Assembly: GCA_030681525.1 (NCBI GenBank)
Contig: JAUXSD010000182.1
Location: forward strand, 1 to 58,202
Source of the DNA: Solirubrobacteraceae bacterium
Lineage (GTDB): Bacteria > Actinomycetota > Thermoleophilia > Solirubrobacterales > Solirubrobacteraceae
DNA length: 58,202 nucleotides
Direction: 5' to 3'
Part shown: piece by piece, positions 1 through 7,894 of the stretch
Numbering within the stretch: position 1 is the first letter of the stretch
Layout: every line of letters begins with the position of its first letter
Notes under the pieces: model-generated
Database searches by the model: none
What the model was told of the DNA's origin: nothing
What the model saw: only the letters and a program-made list of their open reading frames with translations
Program-made: the position numbers and the translations under genes

Positions 1-1
1 C

Positions 2-415
2 ACCGCCACGGCGAGCGGCGACGGCAGCCGCGCGACGGCAGGCTTCGGCAACGGCAACACCGCCAGGGCCGGCGGCACCGACAGCACCGCGCAGGCGGCC
101 GGTGGAAACAGAAACACTGCCACGGCCGGCGGCGACAGCGCGGTCGCCATCGCAACCGACGGCAACAGCAACACCGCGACGGCCAGCGGGCTCGACAGCA
201 CCGCCACGGCAGTCCAGGGCGACAACAACACCGCCACGGCCAGCGGCGACGACAGCCGCGCGACGGCAGGCTTCGGCGAGGGCAACGCCGCCACGGCCGG
301 CGGCACCGACAGCACCGCGCTGGCGGCCGGTGGAGACAGCAACACGGCCGTCGCCAACAGCCCCAGCTGCGTGGCGGTCGCCGGCCCGGGGCCCGGCGAC
401 ACTCAGACCTGCTGA
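2..415 (+). CDS. Ala/Thr/Gly/Asn-rich repeat protein, 3' part only
   Basis: The reading frame is already open at the window edge and ends at the TGA at 413-415, so the start lies upstream. The visible 137 residues are almost entirely short repeats of about 9-10 residues in the style GDDSRATAG, GTDSTALAAG and GDNNTATAS. These resemble the beta-roll repeats of YadA-type trimeric adhesin heads, but homology is not established. A longer duplication of 228 bp (76 codons) is superimposed. The protein ends in a non-repetitive tail with two Cys residues (SPSCVAVAGP...DTQTC). No signal peptide or anchor can be assessed because the N-terminus is missing. A secreted or surface structural role is an inference from composition only. 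A strong hairpin follows 20 bp after the stop. Confidence 0.6.
   Translation, partial: TATASGDGSRATAGFGNGNTARAGGTDSTAQAAGGNRNTATAGGDSAVAIATDGNSNTATASGLDSTATAVQGDNNTATASGDDSRATAGFGEGNAATAGGTDSTALAAGGDSNTAVANSPSCVAVAGPGPGDTQTC
8..336 (+). repeat. 228-bp direct repeat inside the N-terminal-less repeat gene
   Basis: The stretch from about 14 to 108 recurs at about 242 to 336 with few changes; for example the same 23-base string starts at 27 and at 255. The period is 228 bp, exactly 76 codons, so the reading frame is kept. The copies differ mainly at Asn/Glu, Arg/Thr and Gln/Leu codons. Confidence 0.7.
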
Positions 416-434
416 GCGCGTGTGCATGAGGATT

Positions 435-465
435 CGAGAAGGCCGCTCGCCGGGCGGCCTTCTCG
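435..465 (+). terminator. Hairpin terminator after the repeat gene
   Basis: A perfect 12-bp inverted repeat (arms 435-446 and 454-465) encloses a 7-base loop, 20 bp downstream of the stop codon. There is no T-run, as is common in high-GC actinobacteria. Confidence 0.7.
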
Positions 466-943
466 TTGCCTGCAGGGCAGCTCACTGCTGCACGTCGGTC
501 GGCGGTTCCGCTGTCGACCGGTGTGGACGCCCCGATTAGCGACCGTTTCCGAGGCCCGCGCGGAGCACCCGCGTCTCGGCCTCGGACGCGAGCTACGGCC
601 GCGGTGATGACGCGCCGAGTGCGGATATCGCACCTGGCGCGTCACAACCCACGGCGCGCGACGCGCTGCTGCTACCGAGCAACGGTGTGGCGAATAACTC
701 GCGCCGGACGCGAACCATCCGCCACACCCGCCGCCGCACGGACAAACGGCATCGCGCTCGGCTCACTGTTCCGCTGAACGTTCCCTTGTGTTGTGGGGAG
801 TAACTGCGCCCGCCGCAGCGCGCGATCGCATCCCGAACTGCGGTGGGGATTCTGAAATCCACAGACCCGCGCCGAGTCGTCCGACGGTGCAGCCATGGGA
901 CGGCTCGTTCGGGATTGGCTGGCGGCGAACCCGCCCTCCGGCG
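466..943. other. Gene-free stretch with two palindromes
   Basis: No convincing coding frame is present; the open frames overlap one another and are Arg-rich shadows. Two inverted repeats stand out. The first is at 608-644, with 16-base arms matching at 14 positions around GATAT. The second is at 684-728, with 9-bp perfect outer arms (GGTGTGGCG/CGCCACACC) and an inner CGCG/CGCG pair. They could be operators or small repeat elements. Both flanking genes end here. Confidence 0.5.
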
Positions 944-2629
944 TCAGCCGCGGCCGACCTGGTCGCGCAGGCGCTCGATCTCGCGCAGCAGTTCGCGCTG
1001 GCGGCGGATGACGTCGTCGAGCTGGCGCTCCACCGCCGTGCCACCGCCCGGCGTGGTCGTCGTCCCGCCGCCCGCGCCGCCCGGGGTGGTGGTCGTGCCG
1101 GGGGTCGTCGTCGTGCCGCCGGGCTCCTGCTCCTCCTCGTCGGCGCCGGCCGCGCCGGGCGCGACGGCCTCATCGGGCACCTCGCCGGTGCGGATGTAGT
1201 TCAGCGTCTTGGCCTCGGCCCGCGGATCGCGGTCGTTGTCGAAGATCGCGACGAGCTTGTTCGTCTCGGCGTCGACGACGACCGTCTTGGAGACCGAGTT
1301 GGCCTCCTTGGGGATGATCGACGTGAGGTAGACCAGGCCGCCGTTGACGAAGACGGGACGCGGCTCGACCACCTTGAAGTTGCCCGACCCGGCGGCGCCC
1401 GGCGCGCCGTCGCCGAAGTCGATGCCGGGAATCGAGACGGCGCGCACGGCCTGCAGCGCACGGCGGTTGCCGCTCAGCGACGTGCGGGCGGGCACGCGCC
1501 AGATCCGCGTCTTGCCGGTCGTCGCGTCGGTCAGGAAGATCGCGCTGGCCGCGAACGCGCGGCCGTAGGGCTCGGCGACCGACACCCACTGCGGGCCGAG
1601 GCCCTGCGGACCGAAGTCGACGAGGTAGGGCTGGCGGTTGGTCTCGGTGTCGGTGATGCGCGTCTGGTTCTCGTGCACGAACCAGGCGTTCCACAGGCCG
1701 CCCTTGTACTGGTAGGCCTCCTGGATGCGGCGCGCCTGCGTGTCGGAGAACAGCCGGCCGGTCTCGGCGAGCTCGGGGCGGCGGGCCGCCTCCTCGAGCT
1801 CGAGGTCCTCGATGGCGCCGTCGGGGGCGACGACGAAGACGCCGCCCAGGACCGGCCGGCGGATGAGGATCCCCTTGTACTCGAGGTAGGGCACGACGAG
1901 CCGCGGCCCGGCGTCGGTCTCGATGCCGACGGGTTCCTCGAGCGTGATGAGGAAGCGCTCCTTCAGCAGCCGCCAGCGCAGGTTGTCGGTGATCTGCAGG
2001 CCCGGCGCGACCTCCATCTCGGCGTCGCCGTAGCGCAGCTGGCGCGCGGTCTGCTCGGCGTCGAGGGAGACGATGCCCTGGCTCTTCTTGCTGAAGATCC
2101 GAAACGCGCCCTGCGGGGTGCGCAGCGCCGTCCAGATCAGGCCGTCGTCGGTGTTGACGATGCGGAAGTTCGTCAGCGTCTCGGTCGGCGAGTTGAAGGC
2201 GCTGGAGGCGTTGACCTCGGCCACCTCGCGCGGCACGATGCGCACCTCGCCGCCCGCGGGCAATCCGGGGATCGCCTCGTAGGTCGTGTTGCTGACGATC
2301 GCGCGCTGGACGAGCGGTCCCGACAGCCCGCCGAGGATGACGAACGCGAAGAACGCGAGGATCGGGAAGGCGAACAGGTAGCCGGGCGGGCGCACGCCGG
2401 TCTTGAGATCCTCCAGCGTGCTCCAGCTGCGCTGCGAGCGGCGCAGCAGCACGGCGCCGGCGACGAGCAGCAGGATCGGCGGCAGCCACACGATCGGCTG
2501 CGTCCAGAAGAACATCGCCAGCCCGTGCCAGATCGGCCGCACGAGCCACAGCACGACCAGCGCGACGAGCGCGACGACGAGCACGGCGGGCTTCACGGAG
2601 GAGATCAGGCGGCGCATCCCGCGGCGCAC
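944..2629 (-). CDS. Membrane protein with large extracytoplasmic domain and C-terminal coiled coil, family unknown
   Basis: A 561-residue protein. Three hydrophobic segments lie near the N-terminus (about residues 12-30, 38-61 and 86-105). They are followed by about 400 residues of soluble domain, a Thr/Pro/Gly linker with repeated TTTTPG blocks (about 505-535), and a short charged helix (VERQLDDVIRRQRELLREI) likely to form a coiled coil. The GTG at 2629 has a GAGG seven bases upstream; an in-frame ATG at 2617 is an alternative start. The soluble part contains phrases typical of a beta-rich domain (PYLVDFGPQGLGPQW), but I do not recognise the family. It lies downstream of the peroxiredoxin on the same strand, separated from it by a terminator-like hairpin, so it is probably a separate unit. 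Confidence 0.75.
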   Translation of the reverse strand: MRRGMRRLISSVKPAVLVVALVALVVLWLVRPIWHGLAMFFWTQPIVWLPPILLLVAGAVLLRRSQRSWSTLEDLKTGVRPPGYLFAFPILAFFAFVILGGLSGPLVQRAIVSNTTYEAIPGLPAGGEVRIVPREVAEVNASSAFNSPTETLTNFRIVNTDDGLIWTALRTPQGAFRIFSKKSQGIVSLDAEQTARQLRYGDAEMEVAPGLQITDNLRWRLLKERFLITLEEPVGIETDAGPRLVVPYLEYKGILIRRPVLGGVFVVAPDGAIEDLELEEAARRPELAETGRLFSDTQARRIQEAYQYKGGLWNAWFVHENQTRITDTETNRQPYLVDFGPQGLGPQWVSVAEPYGRAFAASAIFLTDATTGKTRIWRVPARTSLSGNRRALQAVRAVSIPGIDFGDGAPGAAGSGNFKVVEPRPVFVNGGLVYLTSIIPKEANSVSKTVVVDAETNKLVAIFDNDRDPRAEAKTLNYIRTGEVPDEAVAPGAAGADEEEQEPGGTTTTPGTTTTPGGAGGGTTTTPGGGTAVERQLDDVIRRQRELLREIERLRDQVGRG

Positions 2630-2657
2630 TCTATGGCCTCGGCCGCGCGCTTAACGG

Positions 2658-2689
2658 CGATGGCCCCGCCGGGTGGGGCGGGGCCATCG
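2658..2689 (-). terminator. Hairpin terminator after the peroxiredoxin gene
   Basis: A perfect 13-bp inverted repeat (2658-2670 with 2677-2689) and a 6-base loop lie between the peroxiredoxin stop and the start of the membrane protein gene. No T-run follows. Confidence 0.65.
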
Positions 2690-2746
2690 TCACGATTGCT
2701 CGCGCGCGGGCGGCTGGCCGGCCGCGCCACGCCCGTGCACGCTCGC

Positions 2747-3406
2747 TCAGCTCGGCTGCGGGACGATCCGCACGTACGGCCGCGGCGAGTCCCAGCCATC
2801 GGGCCAGATCTCCTTGGCGGCCTCGTCGGAGACCGAGCCCGCGATGATCACGTCGTCGCCCTGCTTCCACTGCGCCGGCGTGGCGACCTTGTGGTTGGCC
2901 GTCAGCTGCAGGGAGTCGATGACGCGCAGGACCTCGTCGAAGTTGCGTCCGGTCGTCATGGGATAGACGAGGACGAGCTTGATCTTCTTGTCCGGGCCGA
3001 TCACGAAGACGTTGCGGACGGTCTGGTTCTCGGCCGCGGTGCGATCGGTGGCCTCGCCCACGACGTCGCTGGGCAGCATGCCGTAGAGCTTGGAGACGTT
3101 GAAGTCGTCGTCGCCGATGACCGGGTAGTTCGGGGCCGATCCGGTGATCGCCTCGATGTCCTCAGACCACTTCTCGTGGTTGCCGACCGGGTCGACCGAG
3201 AGGCCGATGATCTTCGCGTTGCGCTTGTCGAACTCGCCCTTGATCGAGGCCATGTAGCCCAGCTCGGTCGAGCAGACGGGCGTGAAGTCGCGGGGGTGGG
3301 AGAACAGGACGCCCCAGGAGTCGCCGAGCCACTCGTGGAACGAGAGCTTGCCCTCGGTGGTCTCAGCCTCGAAGTCTGGTGCCGTATCGCCGATCGTCAG
3401 AGCCAT
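2747..3406 (-). CDS. 1-Cys peroxiredoxin (Prx6 type)
   Basis: Thiol peroxidase that reduces hydrogen peroxide and alkyl hydroperoxides in the cytoplasm. The peroxidatic cysteine lies in the motif FTPVCSTE near residue 45, and it is the only Cys in the protein, which fits the 1-Cys Prx6 class. The C-terminal extension typical of Prx6 (DGWDSPRPYVRIV) is present, and the length of 219 residues is normal. The start is set at the ATG at 3406 (MALTIG), because GGAGG lies 6 bases before it; an ATG six bases further upstream directly abuts that GGAGG and cannot use it. The gene appears to be monocistronic, with a hairpin after it. Confidence 0.93.
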   Translation of the reverse strand: MALTIGDTAPDFEAETTEGKLSFHEWLGDSWGVLFSHPRDFTPVCSTELGYMASIKGEFDKRNAKIIGLSVDPVGNHEKWSEDIEAITGSAPNYPVIGDDDFNVSKLYGMLPSDVVGEATDRTAAENQTVRNVFVIGPDKKIKLVLVYPMTTGRNFDEVLRVIDSLQLTANHKVATPAQWKQGDDVIIAGSVSDEAAKEIWPDGWDSPRPYVRIVPQPS

Positions 3407-3457
3407 GTGCATCCTCCAATGCGTGAATTAGGCTAAAAGCGGGTGGCATTCAAGCTA

Positions 3458-4105
3458 TCAAGTCGGCGGCGCGTGCTTCGCGAGCACGACCACCGACGGA
3501 TAGCCGCGCCGAGGGAGGCGTACCCGATACGTCGCGACCCACCCGGCCCGCGCGAGGTCGTCGGACGGATCCCAGGGGCGCAGGGCGGCGCAGGCGGACG
3601 GACTCCCGCGCGCGAGCAGCCGCAGCGCAACCCGGACGAGCGGGCGATCTGACCAGACCGTGACGACGACCAGGCGAGACGATGCGCCCGGCGCGAGCAG
3701 CCGCCGCGCCTCGGCCAGCACGGCGGCGCGCTCCTCGGCGCCGAGCAGGTGCAGGACGTACGCACAGCTCACCACGTCGGCCCAGCCGTCGGGCAGCGGC
3801 ACGGCCCGCGCGTCGGCTTGGAGCGTGGACCAGCCGGGCGGCAGGGCCCCGGCGCCGGCGAGCATGCGCCGCGAGCGGTCGACGCCGACGGCCGCGCGGG
3901 GCCGCTCGCCGGGCCGGGTCGCCAGCCGCCGCAGTACGAGCCCCGTGCCGGTCCCGAGATCGACGAGCCGCTCGTCCGGGCGCGGCGCCGCCACCCGCAG
4001 CGCCGCATCGATGGCCGCGATCTCCCAGCGCTCCTGCGCGGGGTAGCGCGCCGCGTGGCGATCCCACGTCGCCGCGGCCGCAGCGGTGTCGGCACGGTGC
4101 GCCAC
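3458..4105 (-). CDS. Class I SAM-dependent methyltransferase
   Basis: A 215-residue protein with a Rossmann-type methyltransferase core. Motif I is VDLGTGTG (about residues 48-55), an acidic residue follows in VGVDRSRRML, and the motif IV region is WADVVSCAYVLHLL. The N-terminus (ATWDRHAARYPAQERWE) resembles the helical cap of ubiquinone/menaquinone-type or small-molecule methyltransferases. The substrate cannot be told. The start is a GTG preceded by a G-rich stretch. It is followed by the peroxiredoxin and preceded by the SDR gene, all on the minus strand, with gaps of about 40-50 bp. Confidence 0.82.
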   Translation of the reverse strand: MAHRADTAAAAATWDRHAARYPAQERWEIAAIDAALRVAAPRPDERLVDLGTGTGLVLRRLATRPGERPRAAVGVDRSRRMLAGAGALPPGWSTLQADARAVPLPDGWADVVSCAYVLHLLGAEERAAVLAEARRLLAPGASSRLVVVTVWSDRPLVRVALRLLARGSPSACAALRPWDPSDDLARAGWVATYRVRLPRRGYPSVVVLAKHAPPT

Positions 4106-4146
4106 CCCCCGATCTCAGCACATCGGGCGCCCGTGGACGCGGTCCG

Positions 4147-4953
4147 TCAGCGCTCGCCCTTCGCAGGCTCGGCCATCTTGCGGTGCAGCTTCGCCTTGGC
4201 GCTGTCGGGCAGCACGCGGCTGGCATGACCCTGCAGCTTGGTCTTGACCGACGCGGCCAGGACGCGCTCGTGGCCGCCCATGAGCGCCTCGAAGCCCTGC
4301 CGCGCGACGGCGCCGGGATCGTCCTTCGGTCCGGCGCCGACCGGTGTGTCGAGCATGTCCGCGCGAGCGAAGAACTCCGTGTCGGTCGGACCGGGCATGA
4401 GCGAGGTGATCGTCACGCCGGTGTCCTCGAGCTCCTCGCGCAGCGCGAGCGCGAAGGACTGCACGAAGGACTTCGAGGCGTTGTAGACCGCCTGGAAGGC
4501 GCCGGGCATCGTCGACGCGATCGACGACGTGAACAGGATCCGACCCTCGTCGCGGGCGACCATGTCGCGCACGACGTACTTCGCCAGGTGCACGGTGCTG
4601 CGCACGTTGAGGTCCACGAGGCGCAGCTCGTCGCGGAGGTCGGTGTCGGTGGCGAACGCGCCGCCCGCCCCGACGCCGGCGTTCAGCGCGGCCGCGGCGA
4701 GCGGCCGGCCCGCGGCGCGGACCGTGGCGTAGACCTCGTCGACGCCGCCGGGCTTCGCGAGGTCGACGCGGACGGCGGTCACCCGCGCGCCGTCGTCGCG
4801 CAGGCGCTCGGCGGCGCTGGTCAGCTCGGCGTCCTCGGCGGTGATGACGAGGTCGAAGCCGTTCTCGGCGAACTGGCGGGCCAGCTCGAGGCCGATGCCG
4901 CTGGAGGCGCCGGTGACCAGCGCGAGGGGCCGTTCTGCGGGGCTCGTTGACAT
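4147..4953 (-). CDS. Short-chain dehydrogenase/reductase
   Basis: A classical SDR that oxidises or reduces an alcohol/carbonyl pair with NAD(P)H. The cofactor motif TGASSGIG lies near residue 14. The catalytic triad is in place as Ser in FTSSIAS and Tyr/Lys in YNASK, and the NAG motif reads NAGVG. Length (268 residues) is normal with a Lys/Ala-rich C-terminal tail. The ATG at 4953 has GAGGG five bases upstream; a GTG at 4980 would add nine residues and is less likely. The close relatives I recognise are the general YqjQ/DltE-like SDRs, so the substrate is unknown. Confidence 0.85.
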   Translation of the reverse strand: MSTSPAERPLALVTGASSGIGLELARQFAENGFDLVITAEDAELTSAAERLRDDGARVTAVRVDLAKPGGVDEVYATVRAAGRPLAAAALNAGVGAGGAFATDTDLRDELRLVDLNVRSTVHLAKYVVRDMVARDEGRILFTSSIASTMPGAFQAVYNASKSFVQSFALALREELEDTGVTITSLMPGPTDTEFFARADMLDTPVGAGPKDDPGAVARQGFEALMGGHERVLAASVKTKLQGHASRVLPDSAKAKLHRKMAEPAKGER

Positions 4954-5006
4954 GGGCACCCTCGTGCCCGCTGGCGGCACGCGGTGAACCCTCGGTTCAG
5001 CCGGGC

Positions 5007-5852
5007 TCAGCGCGTGGCGGGCGCGGTCGTCGGGTCGCGCTCGGCGTGGGCCAGCGCGACGGTCTGCATGCGCTCGATCGAGTTGCGCACGAGCCGCGAG
5101 ACCTGCATCTGGCTGACGCCGAAGACCTCGCCGATCTCGGCCTGCGTCATGTCCTCGACGTAGCGCATGTGGAGGATCTCGCGGTCACGCGGGCTGACGC
5201 CGCGCATGAGGCCCTCCAGCAGGACGCGCTGCTCGACGAGGCCGTAGCCCGCGTCGTCGTCGCCGAGCCGCTCGCCGAGGGAGACCGTCGTGTCGTCCTG
5301 CCTGGCGACCGGCGCGTCGAGCGAGCTGGCGTTCGCGGCCCGTCCGGCGTGCAGCGCGTCGAGCACCTCCTCCTCGGCGAGACCCATGTGGTCGCACAGC
5401 TCCGCGACGGTCGGCGCGCGGTGGTGGGCCTCGGTCAGCTCGCGTACGACGGCGTCGACGCGCAGCGCGCGCTCGGCCAGCGCGCGAGGCGGCCGGACCG
5501 CCCAGGCGTGGTCGCGGAAGTGACGCTTGATCTCGCCGACGATCGTGGGCACGGCGTAGGACGAGAACGCGATGCCGAGCGTCGGGTCGAAGCGGTCGAC
5601 GGCCTTGACCAGCGCCAGCGCAGCGACCTGCGTCAGGTCGTCGAGCGAGTCGGCGCGCCGGTTGTAGCGCCCCGCGAGCCGGCGCGCGAGCGGCATGAAG
5701 CGCTCGACGATCGCGTCGCGGTCGCGCCGTTCGCCGGTGCGGTGATAGCGCGCCAGCAGCTCGCGGTCTTCGCGATCCCGGCGTTCGCGGAACGCCGGGT
5801 CGGAGCGTTTGGTGGTGCCGTCCTCCGACGAGGAAGGGGAGATGGCCTGCAT
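5007..5852 (-). CDS. RNA polymerase sigma factor, SigB/SigF/SigG type
   Basis: A 281-residue alternative sigma-70 of group 3. Region 2 reads DDLTQVAALALVKAVDRFDP and continues as FSSYAVPTIVGEIKRHFRDH. Region 3 follows (RAPTVAELCDHMGL), and region 4 has the helix-turn-helix MTQAEIGEVFGVSQMQVSR. This family directs general stress or sporulation-like programmes in actinobacteria and is normally held by an anti-sigma factor. No anti-sigma or anti-anti-sigma gene lies beside it here. The ATG has a perfect GGAGGT seven bases upstream, but that site is part of an inverted repeat (see the regulatory entry), so translation may be gated by mRNA structure. Confidence 0.9.
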   Translation of the reverse strand: MQAISPSSSEDGTTKRSDPAFRERRDREDRELLARYHRTGERRDRDAIVERFMPLARRLAGRYNRRADSLDDLTQVAALALVKAVDRFDPTLGIAFSSYAVPTIVGEIKRHFRDHAWAVRPPRALAERALRVDAVVRELTEAHHRAPTVAELCDHMGLAEEEVLDALHAGRAANASSLDAPVARQDDTTVSLGERLGDDDAGYGLVEQRVLLEGLMRGVSPRDREILHMRYVEDMTQAEIGEVFGVSQMQVSRLVRNSIERMQTVALAHAERDPTTAPATR

Positions 5853-5856
5853 GTCC

Positions 5857-5889
5857 GATACCTCCGCAAAGCTGGTGTGAGGAGGTATC
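5857..5889 (-). promoter_or_regulatory. Leader hairpin masking the sigma factor ribosome binding site
   Basis: On the minus strand GGATACCTCC pairs with GGAGGTATC as a 9-bp perfect stem with a 15-base loop (arms 5881-5889 and 5857-5865). The downstream arm is the Shine-Dalgarno sequence of the sigma factor at 5852. In the folded mRNA the ribosome site would be closed, as in RNA thermometers or attenuated leaders. This is seen in the sequence; the function is an inference. Confidence 0.5.
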
Positions 5890-6119
5890 CGGCACTCCTG
5901 TCAGGCCAGAGAGTGCGAACTGCCGCCGATCATCGCTGCTGCCGCGGCTCCGTCGGGGGACAGAACACGACCGCTCCGTCTCTGTACCCGAGATCCGAAG
6001 AGCGCACGCAGGCCTGGCGCGTTTGTGGTGTCGCGCGAACCGCGCCCGGGCCGGCCGGCCGCACGCGGCGGGCCTGCGGGGGTTTGGCGCCGGGCGGGGC
6101 GGGTGAACACCAGCCGACG

Positions 6120-6605
6120 ATGGCGGGCGACGACCGGCTTCTGCGGATCTACATGGACGACCAGCTCGCGCTCGGCGTGCTCTGGCGCGAGATCGCGCGG
6201 CGCGCGCACAGGGCCGCCGGCGCCGGCGCGGAGGGCGCGGCCCTGGGCGGCGTCGCGGCAGGCATCGCGGAGGACGTCGTGACCTTCAAGCAGATCATGC
6301 GCCGCCTGGGGTTCAGTACGCGGACGCCGAAGAACGCGATGGCGATCGTGGCCGAACGGCTCGGCCGTCTGAAGCTCAACGGCCGGCTCGTCAGCCGCTC
6401 GCCGCTGAGCCGCTTCGAGGAGCTCGACTTCCTCGTGATGGGCATCGACGGCAAGGTCGTGCTGTGGCAGAACCTGCGTGACGGGGCCGGGCTCGGCCGG
6501 CGCCTGCCGGACGTCGACTTCGATCGGCTCATCGAGCGCGCGCGCCGCCAGCGCACCGAGCTCGAGCCCTTTCACGCGCAGGCGGCGCGCGACGCGCTGG
6601 GCTGA
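6120..6605 (+). CDS. Conserved helical protein of unknown function
   Basis: A 161-residue soluble protein that looks all-helical, beginning LLRIYMDDQLALGVLWREIARRAHR. Its second half has a conserved-looking LKLNGRLVSRSPLSRFEELDFLVMGIDGK. Comparable proteins occur widely in actinobacteria as hypothetical proteins; the pattern of paired helices with Asp/Glu and Arg could be ferritin-like, but no metal ligands are obvious. The start at 6120 has only weak purine bias upstream (GGGTGAACACC). It is convergent with the ECF sigma gene downstream and divergent from the SigB-type gene upstream. No function is assigned. Confidence 0.7.
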   Translation: MAGDDRLLRIYMDDQLALGVLWREIARRAHRAAGAGAEGAALGGVAAGIAEDVVTFKQIMRRLGFSTRTPKNAMAIVAERLGRLKLNGRLVSRSPLSRFEELDFLVMGIDGKVVLWQNLRDGAGLGRRLPDVDFDRLIERARRQRTELEPFHAQAARDALG

Positions 6606-6633
6606 CGCGGCGCGGCGCGCGACGTGAGCGCCG

Positions 6634-7884
6634 TCACGGCTGGGTGGCATCGCGCCGCGCGAGCAGCAGCGCCCGCTCGCGCGCGTTGTGTGTCAGCGAC
6701 GCGGCGCGGTCGAACTCCGCGCGTGCCTCGTCGTCGCGGCCGAGGCGGGTGAGCAGCTCGCCTCGCACGCTCGGCAGCAGGTGGTAGCTCGCCAGTGCTG
6801 ATTCGCCGGCGAGCGCGTCGACGATCTCCAGGCCGGCGGCGGGGCCGAACGCCATCGCCACGGCGACGGCGCGGTTGAGCTCGACGACCGGCGAGGGCGC
6901 GATCTGGCCGAGCGCGTCGTAGAGCGCCGCGATCCGCACCCACTCGGTCTCCTCGGCGCTGCGAGCCCGCGCATGGCAGGCGGCGATCGCCGCCTGCAGG
7001 CCGTAGGACCCCAGCGGCGCGCCGAGGCTCTGCGCGCGCTCGAGCGCGCGCAGCCCGCGCGCGATCAGCAGGCGATCCCAGCGCGCGCGGTCCTGGTCGA
7101 GCAGCAGCACGGGCGCGCCGGCGGCGCCCACACGCGCGCGCAGGCGCGACGCCTGCAGCTCCATGAGCGCGACGAGGCCGTGCACCTCGGGCTCGGCGGG
7201 CACGAGCTCGGCGAGGATGCGGCCCAGGCGCAGCGCCTCCTGGCACAGCGAGGGCCGGATCCAGTCCTCGCCCGCGGTGGCCGAGTAGCCCTCGTTGAAC
7301 ACGAGGTAGACGACCTCCAGCACCGACTCCAAACGCGCCGCCCGCGCGCGCTCGCCGGGCATCTCGAAGGGGACGTTCGCCTCCTTGAGCGTGCGCTTGG
7401 CGCGCACGATGCGCTGCGCGACGGTCTTCTCCGGCGCGAGGAAGGCACGCGCGATCTCGGGGGTGGCCAGGCCGCCGAGCAGGCGCAGCGTCAGCGCGAC
7501 GCGCGCCTCGCGCGAGAGGACCGGGTGGCAGGTCATGAACACCAGGCGCAGCAGGTCGTCCTCGATGTCGCCGTCGAGCGCGGCGTCGAGGTCGTCCGTC
7601 TCGCCCTCCGGCAGGTCGCGGCCGAGCTCGGCGTGCTTGCGCTGCAGGCGCGCGTTGCGGCGCAGCACGTCGATGCCGCGGTGCTTGGCGGTGGCCATGA
7701 GCCAGGCGCCCGGGTTGTCCGGGACGCCCGACTCAGGCCACTGCTCCAGCGCTGCCACGAGCGCGTCCTGCGCGAGGTCCTCGGCGAGACCGACGTCGCG
7801 CACGAGCCGCGTCAGGCCGGCGATCAGCCGCGGAGACTCGATCCGATGGACGGCCTGGATCGCGGCGTGCGCGCCGGCGGTCAT
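6634..7884 (-). CDS. ECF sigma factor, ECF42 type with C-terminal TPR-like domain
   Basis: A 416-residue extracytoplasmic-function sigma factor. Region 2 (LVRDVGLAEDLAQDALVAAL) and region 4 (LRLLGGLATPEIARAFLAPEKT) are followed by a long helical C-terminal domain of about 220 residues with repeats such as AQSLGAPLGSYGLQAAIAAC. That layout is characteristic of the ECF42 group, in which the C-terminal domain replaces an anti-sigma factor as control element. ECF42 genes are typically linked to DGPF/YCII-domain proteins, and one lies 10 bp upstream in the same operon. ATG at 7884 chosen; a longer frame upstream overlaps the DGPF gene. The targets are probably DGPF genes themselves. Confidence 0.88.
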   Translation of the reverse strand: MTAGAHAAIQAVHRIESPRLIAGLTRLVRDVGLAEDLAQDALVAALEQWPESGVPDNPGAWLMATAKHRGIDVLRRNARLQRKHAELGRDLPEGETDDLDAALDGDIEDDLLRLVFMTCHPVLSREARVALTLRLLGGLATPEIARAFLAPEKTVAQRIVRAKRTLKEANVPFEMPGERARAARLESVLEVVYLVFNEGYSATAGEDWIRPSLCQEALRLGRILAELVPAEPEVHGLVALMELQASRLRARVGAAGAPVLLLDQDRARWDRLLIARGLRALERAQSLGAPLGSYGLQAAIAACHARARSAEETEWVRIAALYDALGQIAPSPVVELNRAVAVAMAFGPAAGLEIVDALAGESALASYHLLPSVRGELLTRLGRDDEARAEFDRAASLTHNARERALLLARRDATQP

Positions 7885-7894
7885 CCGCGCGCGG

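Noticed and set aside
788-3436. An 882-codon open frame on the plus strand
   Set aside because: It is antisense to the membrane protein and the peroxiredoxin, has an Ala/Arg/Asp-rich composition without motifs, and is the expected shadow in high-GC DNA.
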